Shown here in pieces: positions 57,021 through 64,000 of a stretch of 64,000 bases of DNA (position 1 is its first letter; the number at the start of each line of letters is the position of its first letter). Below the pieces are notes generated by a model. It did not search any database. It saw only the letters and a list, made by a program, of their open reading frames with translations, and had not been told where the DNA came from. Origin of the DNA: Pseudomonadota bacterium (lineage in GTDB: Bacteria; Pseudomonadota; Gammaproteobacteria; Xanthomonadales; Rhodanobacteraceae); NCBI GenBank assembly GCA_029561145.1, contig JAKQJM010000060.1:62001-126000 (forward strand). The letters run 5' to 3'. A program made the translations under genes and the position numbers.

Positions 57021-58388
57021 ATGATCGCAACGCATCCACGGTGTACCCATGGCACAGGCCTGAATCGTTGCCTGCTCGCGCTTGGATTGTGTCTGGGCAT
57101 CTCCGCGAAGGCGGCGCCGTGGGTACCGCTGGCCGAAGATCATTTCGGCGGTGCAGGCACGCACCTCGGCGCGAGTTTCGCCCTGCGCACGATTTCCGGT
57201 TCGCCGGGGCGGACCGTCGTGCGGTTGTTCGTCGGTGCGCCCTACCAGGCCGCCGGCGCGCTGGCCGAGGCCGGCGCGGTCCTCGTCTACGTGCCGGGAC
57301 CGGGCGGCTGGGTGCTCGATGCGACGCTTCGGGCACCGACACCCCAGGCCGGCTCGCATTTCGGCGCGAGCATCGCGACGGGCGGCGGGTCCCAGCTGGT
57401 TGTCGGCGCGCCGGACTACAACGATGTCGGAGGCATCGGCGTCGGCGCGGGCCGGGTCTACTTCTTTCAAGATACCAATGTTGCAGTGACAAACATCGTT
57501 CTGATCAAGAGCATCATAGGAAACGGCGGCAATTTCGGCAGCGCGGTGGCAGTCGACGATGACATGGCGGTCGTTGCCAGGGTAAATGCGGGCGGCGGCA
57601 ACGGTTGCGTCTCGGGCTATCAGTACGATGCTTCGACGCCTCCGGCGACCTGGAGGAACCTGCCGGCCAACGGAAACACGAAGTGTGGTGTGTCAGGCGC
57701 AGCACTCGGCTCATCGATCGCAATACGCCGGACCGGCGACTCGAGCTACCTGATGGTGGCCGGTGCGCCGGGCGAAACGCAGGCAGGGCAGGCGTTGGCA
57801 GGTGCCGCACATGTCTATCTTCCGAATCCTGACACGACGGCAGGTGGCTTCCTCGAAGTCGGCACCCTGGCCGCGAGCAACCCGGCGTTTCTCGATGTTT
57901 TCGGCGCGAGTGTCGGCATCGATGCCAACCACGTGTATGTCGGCGGGACTGGCCGCGACAATGGTGTCGGTCGGGTCGGATCGGTCAGCATCTTCAAGCC
58001 CGGTCCGGTCAGCGGCTACGAGATTCTCGACGAGTACTTCCCGAGTCCCCCGGCGACGATCGGCGGACATTGCGGCGCATCGCTGAGCGTCGACAAGTAC
58101 AACGACCAGTTCATCCTCGGCTGCCCGGACAGCACCGGCAGTGTTGCGAACGAAGGCACTGCGCGGGTGTACCGAAAGTTCCTGTTCGTGGGCCAGCCGG
58201 TATGGGCGGAAAGCGTGCTCTCGTTCCTCAACCAGTCGCATGGCGCCGACCGCCTCGGCCTCAGCGTCGGCATTTCCGGTGACCGCGCGTTTGCCGGCGC
58301 GCCCGACGGAAAACTGCCGGCACAGGCCGGCAATGGACGCTGGAAGGAGTTCTCCCCGGACGTGCTGTTCAGGGACGGGTTCGAGTAG
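57021..58388 (+). CDS. secreted FG-GAP-like repeat protein with C-terminal DGFE tail
   Basis: A 455-residue protein with a signal peptide (about 1-34, NRCLLALGLCLGISAKAA). Several repeats of about 55-60 residues follow, with the pattern HFGASIATGGGSQLVVGAPD, then GAGRVYFFQ, resembling FG-GAP/integrin-alpha beta-propeller blades. Further blades are at GAALGSSIAIRR...VAGAPGE and FGASVGIDANHVYVGGTG. The final nine residues are DVLFRDGFE, a tail I associate with many secreted proteins of this group. GAGAGGA supports the ATG at 57021. It is divergent from the ECF/kinase pair across 206 nt. Confidence 0.75.
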   Translation: MIATHPRCTHGTGLNRCLLALGLCLGISAKAAPWVPLAEDHFGGAGTHLGASFALRTISGSPGRTVVRLFVGAPYQAAGALAEAGAVLVYVPGPGGWVLDATLRAPTPQAGSHFGASIATGGGSQLVVGAPDYNDVGGIGVGAGRVYFFQDTNVAVTNIVLIKSIIGNGGNFGSAVAVDDDMAVVARVNAGGGNGCVSGYQYDASTPPATWRNLPANGNTKCGVSGAALGSSIAIRRTGDSSYLMVAGAPGETQAGQALAGAAHVYLPNPDTTAGGFLEVGTLAASNPAFLDVFGASVGIDANHVYVGGTGRDNGVGRVGSVSIFKPGPVSGYEILDEYFPSPPATIGGHCGASLSVDKYNDQFILGCPDSTGSVANEGTARVYRKFLFVGQPVWAESVLSFLNQSHGADRLGLSVGISGDRAFAGAPDGKLPAQAGNGRWKEFSPDVLFRDGFE

Positions 58389-58445
58389 TCCGTTGCACTG
58401 GCGCGAATCCCGCCTCGATGGCGTCGCGCGAAGACGGCTTGCCGA

Positions 58446-59105
58446 TCAGTGTACCCAGCGTCCGCCGCGCCGCCGCGGCGGACGTGCGGGCTCACCTTCG
58501 CGCTGGCGGATGTGTTCGTCCTCGCTGGCCGGGTGCTCGCGCCAGTAGCCCGCAACGGCATCGATCGATTCGGGAATGCGCGCCAGGCACTCGTCGTACT
58601 CGTCGTCGGTCAGCGCGGCAAACTCGGCATCGCTGTCGAACACCTCGTCCTCGATCGACAACGCGATGATCGGACCGAGAAACTGCATCAGGTCGGAATC
58701 CTGGCCGAGGCGTGATTCCCAGGCCGCCGCACGCAGGTCGATGCCGCGGCTGAATCCCTCGCACCAGCCGCGCGACGTGAACGTGGTTTCGCCATCATCG
58801 GTATCGATCTCGCCAAGAATCGGTTCGTAGGCGCCAGTCTCGATCTCGAGCAGCACCGAATCGTTGAGGCGCGCCAGCAAGGTGAGGATGCGCTCCCCTT
58901 CCTCGACATCGGCAAACGGTTCATGCAGTACCTCGGGCAGCCATTCCTCCGGCGTTGCAGGAGATGGCCCGATCGCGAGCGAGGTCAGCAGGCCGTGCAC
59001 ACCGTCGAGCAGCAGGTGATCGTCTCCGGAATGCGCCCGCAGGTACTGATCGAGTTCCTCGAGCTCGCTGTCGGCCAGCGACGATGGCCAGTCGGCGTCA
59101 GACAT
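58446..59105 (-). CDS. YecA/UPF0149 family protein
   Basis: A 219-residue protein of the UPF0149 family: [20 protein letters not shown], then [20 protein letters not shown] and the very characteristic [10 protein letters not shown] at about residues 50-60, then [18 protein letters not shown]. It is strongly acidic up to residue about 190 and ends in a basic tail ([12 protein letters not shown]). The C-terminal SEC-C zinc motif of YecA is missing. The start at 59105 overlaps the end of xthA by 8 nt, indicating coupling. Function unknown. Confidence 0.83.
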   Translation of the reverse strand: MSDADWPSSLADSELEELDQYLRAHSGDDHLLLDGVHGLLTSLAIGPSPATPEEWLPEVLHEPFADVEEGERILTLLARLNDSVLLEIETGAYEPILGEIDTDDGETTFTSRGWCEGFSRGIDLRAAAWESRLGQDSDLMQFLGPIIALSIEDEVFDSDAEFAALTDDEYDECLARIPESIDAVAGYWREHPASEDEHIRQREGEPARPPRRRGGRWVH

Positions 59106-59868
59106 CGGCGAGTTCCAGCAAGGCGGGTGCGTGGTCGGAAGGACGTTCCCAGCTGCGTGGCTCCCGATCGATGCTGGCGCCACTCGCGCGCGCGATCAGG
59201 GGTGCGCTGGCCAGCACCAGGTCGATGCGCAGGCCAAGATCGCGCCGGAACCCGGCTTGCCGATAGTCCCACCAGCTGAACTTGCCCGCGGCATCATCGA
59301 ACTGGCGGAAGCTGTCACTGAGACCCAGGTCGAGCAGGCGCTTCAGGGCATTGCGTTCGGGCGTCGAACAGAGGATCTGTTCGTGCCATGCGACCGGATC
59401 ATGGACGTCGCGGTCATCCGGCGCGATATTGAAATCGCCCATCACGATCAGGCGCGGGTCGTTGCGCAACTCGACTTCGAGAAAGCGCGTGACCTTGTCC
59501 AGCCAGTCGAGTTTGTAGGCGTATTTCTCGCTGCCGACAGCCTGTCCGTTGACCACGTAGAGATTGGCCACGCGCATGCCGCCGATTGTGGCGACGAGGA
59601 TTCGCCGTTGCGGATCCTCGAGGCCGGGGATGTCGGTGACGACATCCTCGATCGGCAGCCGCGACAGCATGGCGACGCCGTTGTAGGTCTTCTGCCCGGA
59701 AAACGCGACTTCGTAACCCAGCGCCTCGATCGCGGCGCGTGGAAATTTCGCATCCTCGAGTTTGGTTTCCTGGATGCCGAGCACATCGGGCATGGCCTGC
59801 GCGCACCACTGTTCGACGTGCGGCAGCCGCACGTTGAGCGAATTGACGTTCCACGTGGCGAGTCTCAT
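59098..59868 (-). CDS. xthA: exodeoxyribonuclease III
   Basis: A 256-residue AP endonuclease/3'-5' exonuclease of base-excision repair. The conserved motifs [28 protein letters not shown] (metal Glu), [25 protein letters not shown] (catalytic Asp/Asn) and the final SDHAP (catalytic His) are all present. [23 protein letters not shown] is also conserved. Length is standard. It is followed by an overlapping YecA-family gene and diverges from the threonine aldolase gene. Confidence 0.95.
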   Translation of the reverse strand: MRLATWNVNSLNVRLPHVEQWCAQAMPDVLGIQETKLEDAKFPRAAIEALGYEVAFSGQKTYNGVAMLSRLPIEDVVTDIPGLEDPQRRILVATIGGMRVANLYVVNGQAVGSEKYAYKLDWLDKVTRFLEVELRNDPRLIVMGDFNIAPDDRDVHDPVAWHEQILCSTPERNALKRLLDLGLSDSFRQFDDAAGKFSWWDYRQAGFRRDLGLRIDLVLASAPLIARASGASIDREPRSWERPSDHAPALLELADV

Positions 59869-59964
59869 CCACCCAGTTTAGCCGAGTTGGCCGAAGCGCT
59901 GCAGATGCCGCGGCGCGCGGACGGTCACGCTACCATCACGCCTTTCGCACTCCGGACAGCACCC

Positions 59965-60978
59965 GTGAAAACCATCGATCTGCGCAGCGACACCGTTACC
60001 CAGCCGACCGCGGCGATGCGCGCCGCAATGGCGGCCGCACCGGTCGGAGATGATGTCTATGGCGAGGATCCCACGGTACGCAAGCTCGAACAGCGGCTGG
60101 CCAGTGAACTGGGTTTCGAACACGGCCTGTTCGTGCCGAGCGGGACGCAATCCAACCTGATTGCCCTGCTCGCGCATTGCCAGCGTGGCGACGAATTCTT
60201 GGTTGGCATGGAAGCGCACAGCTACAAGTACGAAGGCGGCGGTGCGGCCGTGCTCGGCTCGATTCAGCCGCAGCCGGTATCCAACGAGGACGACGGCAGC
60301 CTTTCGCTGGCGACGCTTGAAAAGATGGTCAAGCCGGACGATGCGCATTTCGCGCGTACGCGCCTGCTCGCCCTCGAAAACACCTGGCAAGGTCGCGTGC
60401 TGCCGGCGGACTACGTGATCCGCGCAACGCAGTGGGCGCGATCGCGCGGCCTTTCCACCCATCTCGACGGCGCACGCCTGTTCAATGCCGCGATCGCGAG
60501 TGGCGTGCCGCCACGCGATCTGGTTGCAGGGTTCGATACGGTTTCGGTCTGTCTTTCGAAAGGACTCGGTGCACCGGTCGGCTCGGTCCTGCTCGGCGCG
60601 CAGGCACAGATCGCAAGTGGCCGGCGCTGGCGCAAGATGCTCGGTGGCGGCATGCGCCAATCCGGCATCCTCGCCGCGGCCGGCCTGCATGCGCTCGATA
60701 ACCATGTCGAGCGACTGGCCGATGATCATGCACGTGCCGCGAGGCTGGCCGCAGGGCTGCGCGCAATTCCTGCAGTCGAGGTCCAGGCGTGTCACACCAA
60801 CATGGTCTTCATCCGCGTTCCGACCGAACGGCTGCGCGAACTCGACCGCAGCCTGACCGAGGCCGGCGTGCGTGCCAGCATCGGCTATCTGCCCAGCGTG
60901 CGACTGGTCACGCACCTCGACATCGATGACGCCGCGATCGACCACGCCATAGCCGCATTCGTCCGGTTCTTTGCCTGA
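59965..60978 (+). CDS. ltaE: low-specificity L-threonine aldolase
   Basis: A 337-residue PLP enzyme cleaving L-threonine (and allo-threonine) to glycine and acetaldehyde. [20 protein letters not shown] at the start, [24 protein letters not shown] (PLP-binding Asp), [15 protein letters not shown] (PLP Lys) and [17 protein letters not shown] are the family motifs. The start is GTG with a weak ribosome-binding site; the long open frame upstream is antisense to xthA. It lies 96 nt from the divergent xthA gene. Confidence 0.93.
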   Translation: MKTIDLRSDTVTQPTAAMRAAMAAAPVGDDVYGEDPTVRKLEQRLASELGFEHGLFVPSGTQSNLIALLAHCQRGDEFLVGMEAHSYKYEGGGAAVLGSIQPQPVSNEDDGSLSLATLEKMVKPDDAHFARTRLLALENTWQGRVLPADYVIRATQWARSRGLSTHLDGARLFNAAIASGVPPRDLVAGFDTVSVCLSKGLGAPVGSVLLGAQAQIASGRRWRKMLGGGMRQSGILAAAGLHALDNHVERLADDHARAARLAAGLRAIPAVEVQACHTNMVFIRVPTERLRELDRSLTEAGVRASIGYLPSVRLVTHLDIDDAAIDHAIAAFVRFFA

Positions 60979-61018
60979 GTCATTCCCGCGATGCGCAAAC
61001 GCATCTGCGCCGGATTCG

Positions 61019-61423
61019 TCAGCCCCGCCGTGCAGCGTCGTCCTCGACCAGGACAGCGGTGCCGTAGCAGAGCACTTCCGCCAGGCCCGGCATCAGCTCG
61101 GTGGCGTCGTAGCGCATGCCGATGATCGCGTTGGCACCCGCCTGTCGCGCCTGCCGGAGCATCAACTGATAGGTTTCCGCGCGCGTCTGCTCGCACAGGT
61201 TGGTATAGACCGTGATGTTGCCGCCGAACAGCGAATGCAGGCCGCCGATGAAATTTCCCACGATGGACCGCGAACGCACGGTCAGCCCGCGCACCACGCC
61301 GAGGCTGCGCACGATGCGGTAGCCGGGCAGTTCAAGAGCGGTCGTCACCATGGCATTCGTGATCGAACCGGATCGGCCGGCGGTGTGGCCCGTCAAACCC
61401 GGGTCAGGCTGGATGGTTTGCAT
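61019..61423 (-). CDS. YbjQ family (UPF0145) protein
   Basis: A 134-residue protein of the YbjQ/UPF0145 family. TTALELPGYRIVRSLGVVRG, then RSIVGNFIGGLHSLFGGNIT and ARQAGANAIIGMRYDATEL are the complete signature; these proteins form pentameric heavy-metal-binding-like rings of unknown function. AGGAG 8 nt upstream fixes the ATG at 61423. The N-terminal 20 residues are a variable polar leader. It converges with ltaE. Confidence 0.9.
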   Translation of the reverse strand: MQTIQPDPGLTGHTAGRSGSITNAMVTTALELPGYRIVRSLGVVRGLTVRSRSIVGNFIGGLHSLFGGNITVYTNLCEQTRAETYQLMLRQARQAGANAIIGMRYDATELMPGLAEVLCYGTAVLVEDDAARRG

Positions 61424-61559
61424 CGCGCTCTCTCCTTCAGGATGCGGCAAAACCGACAGGCGTTTCGGTCACTCCGGGTGGGTGTGAAACGACGTGCCGG
61501 ATCGATGTGAAGCGATGGACTTGCAGCGCGGGCCATCCCGCATCGCATTCTTGCGGTGC

Positions 61560-61985
61560 TCAGGCCGTGTCGACGCGTTGATCCGTCGGTGGACCCTTCA
61601 GTTCGACCACATTGCCTTCCGGATCCTCGATATAGATCGAGGGGCCCTCGCCTTCGGCGCCGAAACGCGATGCGGTCGCGCCGGCGCTGATGCCGAGGCG
61701 TTGCAGGTGCGCGCGGATGGCAGGTTCATCGAACGGCTCGATCCGCAGGCACAGATGATCGAGATTCCTGCCTCCCTTGCCGGGCGCTTCGCCACCCTCA
61801 CGTCCCAGCTTGCCGTTCACCGGCACGAGATCGATCATGCTGCGGCCCGCGCGCAACTGGACCAGTCCGATCACATCATTCCTTCGTTCGGCCGTGCAGC
61901 CGAGTACATCGCAATAGAAGCGCAGCGTCGCGTCCAGGTCACGCACGCGCAACACGAGGTGGTCGATTTCGCGGATTCGTATCAT
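61560..61985 (-). CDS. VOC family protein (glyoxalase/dioxygenase superfamily)
   Basis: A 141-residue single-module vicinal-oxygen-chelate protein with two beta-alpha-beta-beta-beta units. It starts IREIDHLVLRVRDLDATLRF with the metal His (H9) and the second half has RNLDHLCLRIEPFDEPAI and PSIYIEDPEGNVVELKGP with the typical Glu. The set of His/His/Glu ligands suggests a metal enzyme such as a glyoxalase-like lyase. The substrate is unknown. It lies in the right-edge group of small co-directional genes. Confidence 0.85.
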   Translation of the reverse strand: MIRIREIDHLVLRVRDLDATLRFYCDVLGCTAERRNDVIGLVQLRAGRSMIDLVPVNGKLGREGGEAPGKGGRNLDHLCLRIEPFDEPAIRAHLQRLGISAGATASRFGAEGEGPSIYIEDPEGNVVELKGPPTDQRVDTA

Positions 61986-62130
61986 TGCAGCAGGAACCTT
62001 GTTGGCACGTCACCGACTGTAACCTGACAGCGGATCCGCCGCCGACAGGGACCATCGAAAAAGGCGGGCAATGACCGGTCCGCGTGCCCGGTTGTTTTGC
62101 GCCACGTCGGACGCACACCGGGTTCTTGCG

Positions 62131-62679
62131 CTAGTCCGCCGACCGGGGCGCGCTGAGGCTCTTGCTGTAGAAACCCGATGGATCAAAGCAGCAGACACGC
62201 CTCTTGCCCGAAGCAAGCCTGTCGCACGCGCTGTCCACGCGCAGTTTGCGCGTCCTGGCCTGCTTGGCGGATTCCACCCAGTGGATCCAGTCGACGCGCG
62301 CGATTGTCGTGGTGTCCTTCCAGGTCGCTTGTGCAGCCGAAGAAGTCGCAAGGGCCCTCATGAGGTCGTCCGGCGCCTGGGGTTCCGGCTCCGGATCCAT
62401 GGGCGAAATTTGCACGGTGACGACTTCACCCACGTTCGCATGGGCAGCCTCGCGCAGCTCCGCGCTCACCCTGAGCCAATGGCTCAAGCGGCCATCCGGC
62501 TCAAGCGTCGCCCGAAACGGAGCTGCGTTGATGGTGCCCTCGACGGTTGTCCTGCCGCGCCTCGGCAACACGTCACTGGCCGCCTTTGGCAGGACCAGAA
62601 AGCTCAAGGAGTCGTCCTCCCCGGAGTTCGCCGGGCGTTGCAGTTTCGCCTCGAATGTCGACGGATCTGATTGAGTCAT
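62131..62679 (-). CDS. DUF1905/YdeI-type (OmpD-associated) family protein
   Basis: A 182-residue protein. The N-terminal DUF1905 barrel (about 8-95) shows LSFLVLPKAASDVLPRRGRT, TVEGTINAAPFRATLEPDGR and VGEVVTVQISPMDPEPE. The C-terminal YdeI/OmdA part (about 105-182) has VDWIHWVESAKQARTRKLRV and SGKRRVCCFDPSGFYSKSLS. It is complete in length. In enteric relatives the YdeI domain has been linked to antimicrobial-peptide tolerance; no activity can be claimed here. Spacers of about 145 nt on both sides show no clear signals. Confidence 0.83.
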   Translation of the reverse strand: MTQSDPSTFEAKLQRPANSGEDDSLSFLVLPKAASDVLPRRGRTTVEGTINAAPFRATLEPDGRLSHWLRVSAELREAAHANVGEVVTVQISPMDPEPEPQAPDDLMRALATSSAAQATWKDTTTIARVDWIHWVESAKQARTRKLRVDSACDRLASGKRRVCCFDPSGFYSKSLSAPRSAD

Positions 62680-62827
62680 CTCGAATCACTTTCGGCTGGT
62701 GCAAGAGGACGGCAGAACATTGCTCCGGTCAAGGCCGGTGTTGTCGTGCAACCGGCAGCGAACCGGGTCATTCCCGCCGGGCGCTGCAGCCAGCAAGTCG
62801 GCGGTTCCGGAATCTCCAAGGGAATTG

Positions 62828-63256
62828 TCAGGGACGTGTTTGTCCAATCCCGTATCGCATCGCATCCACGAGGACTTTGACGTCGATGTTTGCGAGCGTC
62901 CTGAACTTGATGCAATAGCCCGACACGCTCGCCTGGCCGATCCTGTCGCCATAGTTCTCGGGCAAGTACTTCTTGTCTTTTATCCCCATGATGTACATTG
63001 AGATTCCAGTTGTATTTGCGCTGATTCCGACCTGATAGAACTGCCTGGCACTTCCATCGGCATACGTCATGGTCTGTACGCCGTAACCGATATTGGGATT
63101 GGAAAGGGTCCGGCCGCTTTCATCCAGGCCATCAAGAAACCACAGTTTGCAGCCCGGCATCACCCCAAGAATGATGTCATGCAGCGCCTGCATGTCGCGT
63201 CGCTTGGACTCCGGCTGAGCTGCGATATGGTCTCTTATCTGCTTGCGTACGTTCAT
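62828..63256 (-). CDS. DUF1801 family protein
   Basis: A 142-residue protein with the DUF1801 pattern: RDMQALHDIILGVMPGCKLW at residues 20-39, a central variable strand region, and QVGISANTTGISMYIMGIKD with YGDRIGQASVSGYCIKFRTL. The fold resembles YdhG/frataxin-like domains. Its coding DNA is visibly richer in A/T (for example around 62970-63040) than neighbouring genes, hinting at acquisition from elsewhere. No function is known. Confidence 0.78.
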   Translation of the reverse strand: MNVRKQIRDHIAAQPESKRRDMQALHDIILGVMPGCKLWFLDGLDESGRTLSNPNIGYGVQTMTYADGSARQFYQVGISANTTGISMYIMGIKDKKYLPENYGDRIGQASVSGYCIKFRTLANIDVKVLVDAMRYGIGQTRP

Positions 63257-63345
63257 CGGAACTTCTCGTTGATCACTTGCCCGCAGGACCCGCGTGCATG
63301 ACGCCCGGGTTCAGCCGAAGGTTTGCCGCAGCGAGGCGCCAATGC

Positions 63346-63798
63346 TCATTCGGAAGCCTGTTGGCCGAGTTCCTCGGCAAGCCCGATGAGAATGCCTTCC
63401 GGGCCGCGGATGTAGCAGAGCCGGTAGGTGTTCTCGTAATCGACGACTTCATCGACCACCGATGCACCGAGCTTTTCAAGCCGGACGAGGGTGTCCTCGA
63501 TGTCCTCGACCGTGAACATGACGCGCAGGTATCCCAATGAGTTCACTGGCGCTGTGCGGTGGTCGGACGCAATGGCGGGCGCATTGAAGCGCGAGAGTTC
63601 AATACGACTGTGCCCGTCTGGGGTGCGCATCATGGCGATCTCGACGCGCTGATCGCGCACTCCGGTGACCCGGCCGGCCCATTCGCCCTCGATCGGCATG
63701 CGGCATTCAAGGGCAAGTCCAAGCTCGAGGAAGAACGCAATGGCGACATCGAGGTCTTCCACCACGATACCGACGTTGTCCAGCCGCTTGACTGCCAT
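63346..63798 (-). CDS. VOC family protein
   Basis: A 150-residue vicinal-oxygen-chelate protein: VKRLDNVGIVVEDLDVAIAF at the start, then GRVTGVRDQRVEIAMMRTPD, LGYLRVMFTVEDIEDTLVRL and YRLCYIRGPEGILIGLAEEL. The first metal position is Asn/Val rather than His (RLDNVGI), so metal chemistry is doubtful and it may bind ligands instead. It is the second VOC protein in 2.5 kb and is co-directional with its neighbours. Confidence 0.83.
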   Translation of the reverse strand: MAVKRLDNVGIVVEDLDVAIAFFLELGLALECRMPIEGEWAGRVTGVRDQRVEIAMMRTPDGHSRIELSRFNAPAIASDHRTAPVNSLGYLRVMFTVEDIEDTLVRLEKLGASVVDEVVDYENTYRLCYIRGPEGILIGLAEELGQQASE

Positions 63799-63834
63799 GT
63801 TGTCTCCTCGACTGCGCGATACGTCCCGATGGAT

Positions 63835-64000
63835 CTAATGCGATGCGTCTGGAGTACGAACAAGCACGCGTTCGGCAGTCACGGGAACACCTTCCGAGAG
63901 GTAGGTCTCGGAGATCACCAGGCGATCCCCTTCCATTTTGAAGATGCGCTTTTGGTCAGTTCCAATGTAGGAAGGAATATTGCCGCCCCGTACGTGCGTC
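63835..64000 (-). CDS. lipocalin-like domain protein, C-terminal fragment
   Basis: The last 54 codons of a minus-strand gene that enters from the right edge. The peptide contains NIPSYIGTDQKRIFKMEGDR then LVISETYLSEG and ends RTPDASH. The GTDQKR-(F)-K-EGD-LVIS pattern is that of lipocalin-like (Lipocalin_5) proteins. Only a fragment is visible, so length and signal peptide are unknown. Confidence 0.6.
   Translation of the reverse strand, partial: THVRGGNIPSYIGTDQKRIFKMEGDRLVISETYLSEGVPVTAERVLVRTPDASH

Noticed and set aside
59848-59858. Third parS-like sequence GTTCCACGTGG at the start of xthA
   Set aside because: The right arm continues CGA instead of AAC, so the palindrome is broken, and the bases encode the conserved ATWNVNSLN start of XthA.

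Overview
The window is GC-rich bacterial chromosome carrying the replication-origin neighbourhood. The core order mnmE-yidC-rnpA-rpmH / dnaA-dnaN-recF-gyrB, followed by tonB-exbB-exbD and pdxJ, together with the Lrp/phenylalanine hydroxylase pair, points to a gammaproteobacterium of the Xanthomonadales (Lysobacterales), perhaps Rhodanobacteraceae. This is inferred from gene order and protein resemblance; no database was searched. No tRNA, rRNA, CRISPR array, insertion sequence or prophage gene was seen.

Layout. 0-9.7 kb: the uvrD start, small membrane proteins, an SDR/reductase pair, a three-gene sensory cassette (membrane histidine kinase, single-domain receiver, REC-kinase-REC hybrid), a 2-oxoglutarate oxygenase and a NarL/DesK-type two-component pair. 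9.9-21.5 kb: a DUF885 metallopeptidase-like protein, phenylalanine hydroxylase with a divergent Lrp regulator, a rhomboid protease, a diguanylate cyclase, a TerC transporter behind a yybP-ykoY (Mn2+) riboswitch, an RlmI-like methyltransferase, GTP cyclohydrolase I and an MFS exporter. 21.5-28.1 kb: a minus-strand block with a DPP-IV-like S9 peptidase, LemA and DUF2207.

28.1-43.0 kb is the origin core. rpmH and dnaA diverge, oriC with a cluster of DnaA boxes lies between dnaA and dnaN, and two parS-like centromere palindromes lie inside recF. The second abuts an extended -10 promoter for gyrB. A TPR protein, the TonB energy-transduction operon (ending in a clear intrinsic terminator) and pdxJ follow. 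43.1-48.9 kb holds an ECF sigma/anti-sigma/PDZ operon, a large unknown membrane-anchored protein, two small membrane proteins and a LysR regulator facing the glyoxylate-shunt genes aceB-aceA (49.1-52.1 kb). The intergenic region there is rich in TTGA/TCAA inverted repeats.

52.3-64.0 kb: a cyclic-nucleotide-binding/GGDEF protein, an ECF sigma factor coupled by a 4-nt overlap to a Ser/Thr kinase with a TPR-like extracytoplasmic half, a divergent secreted FG-GAP-like protein ending in an unusual DGFE tail, YecA-family protein, xthA, threonine aldolase, and a right-edge patch of small proteins (VOC, YdeI/DUF1905, DUF1801, lipocalin-like), one visibly lower in GC. Nothing here is clearly a new system. 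The best leads are parS next to the gyrB promoter, the riboswitch with a competing 11-bp pairing, the ECF/kinase/DGFE locus, and the hybrid kinase with an eroded second receiver.
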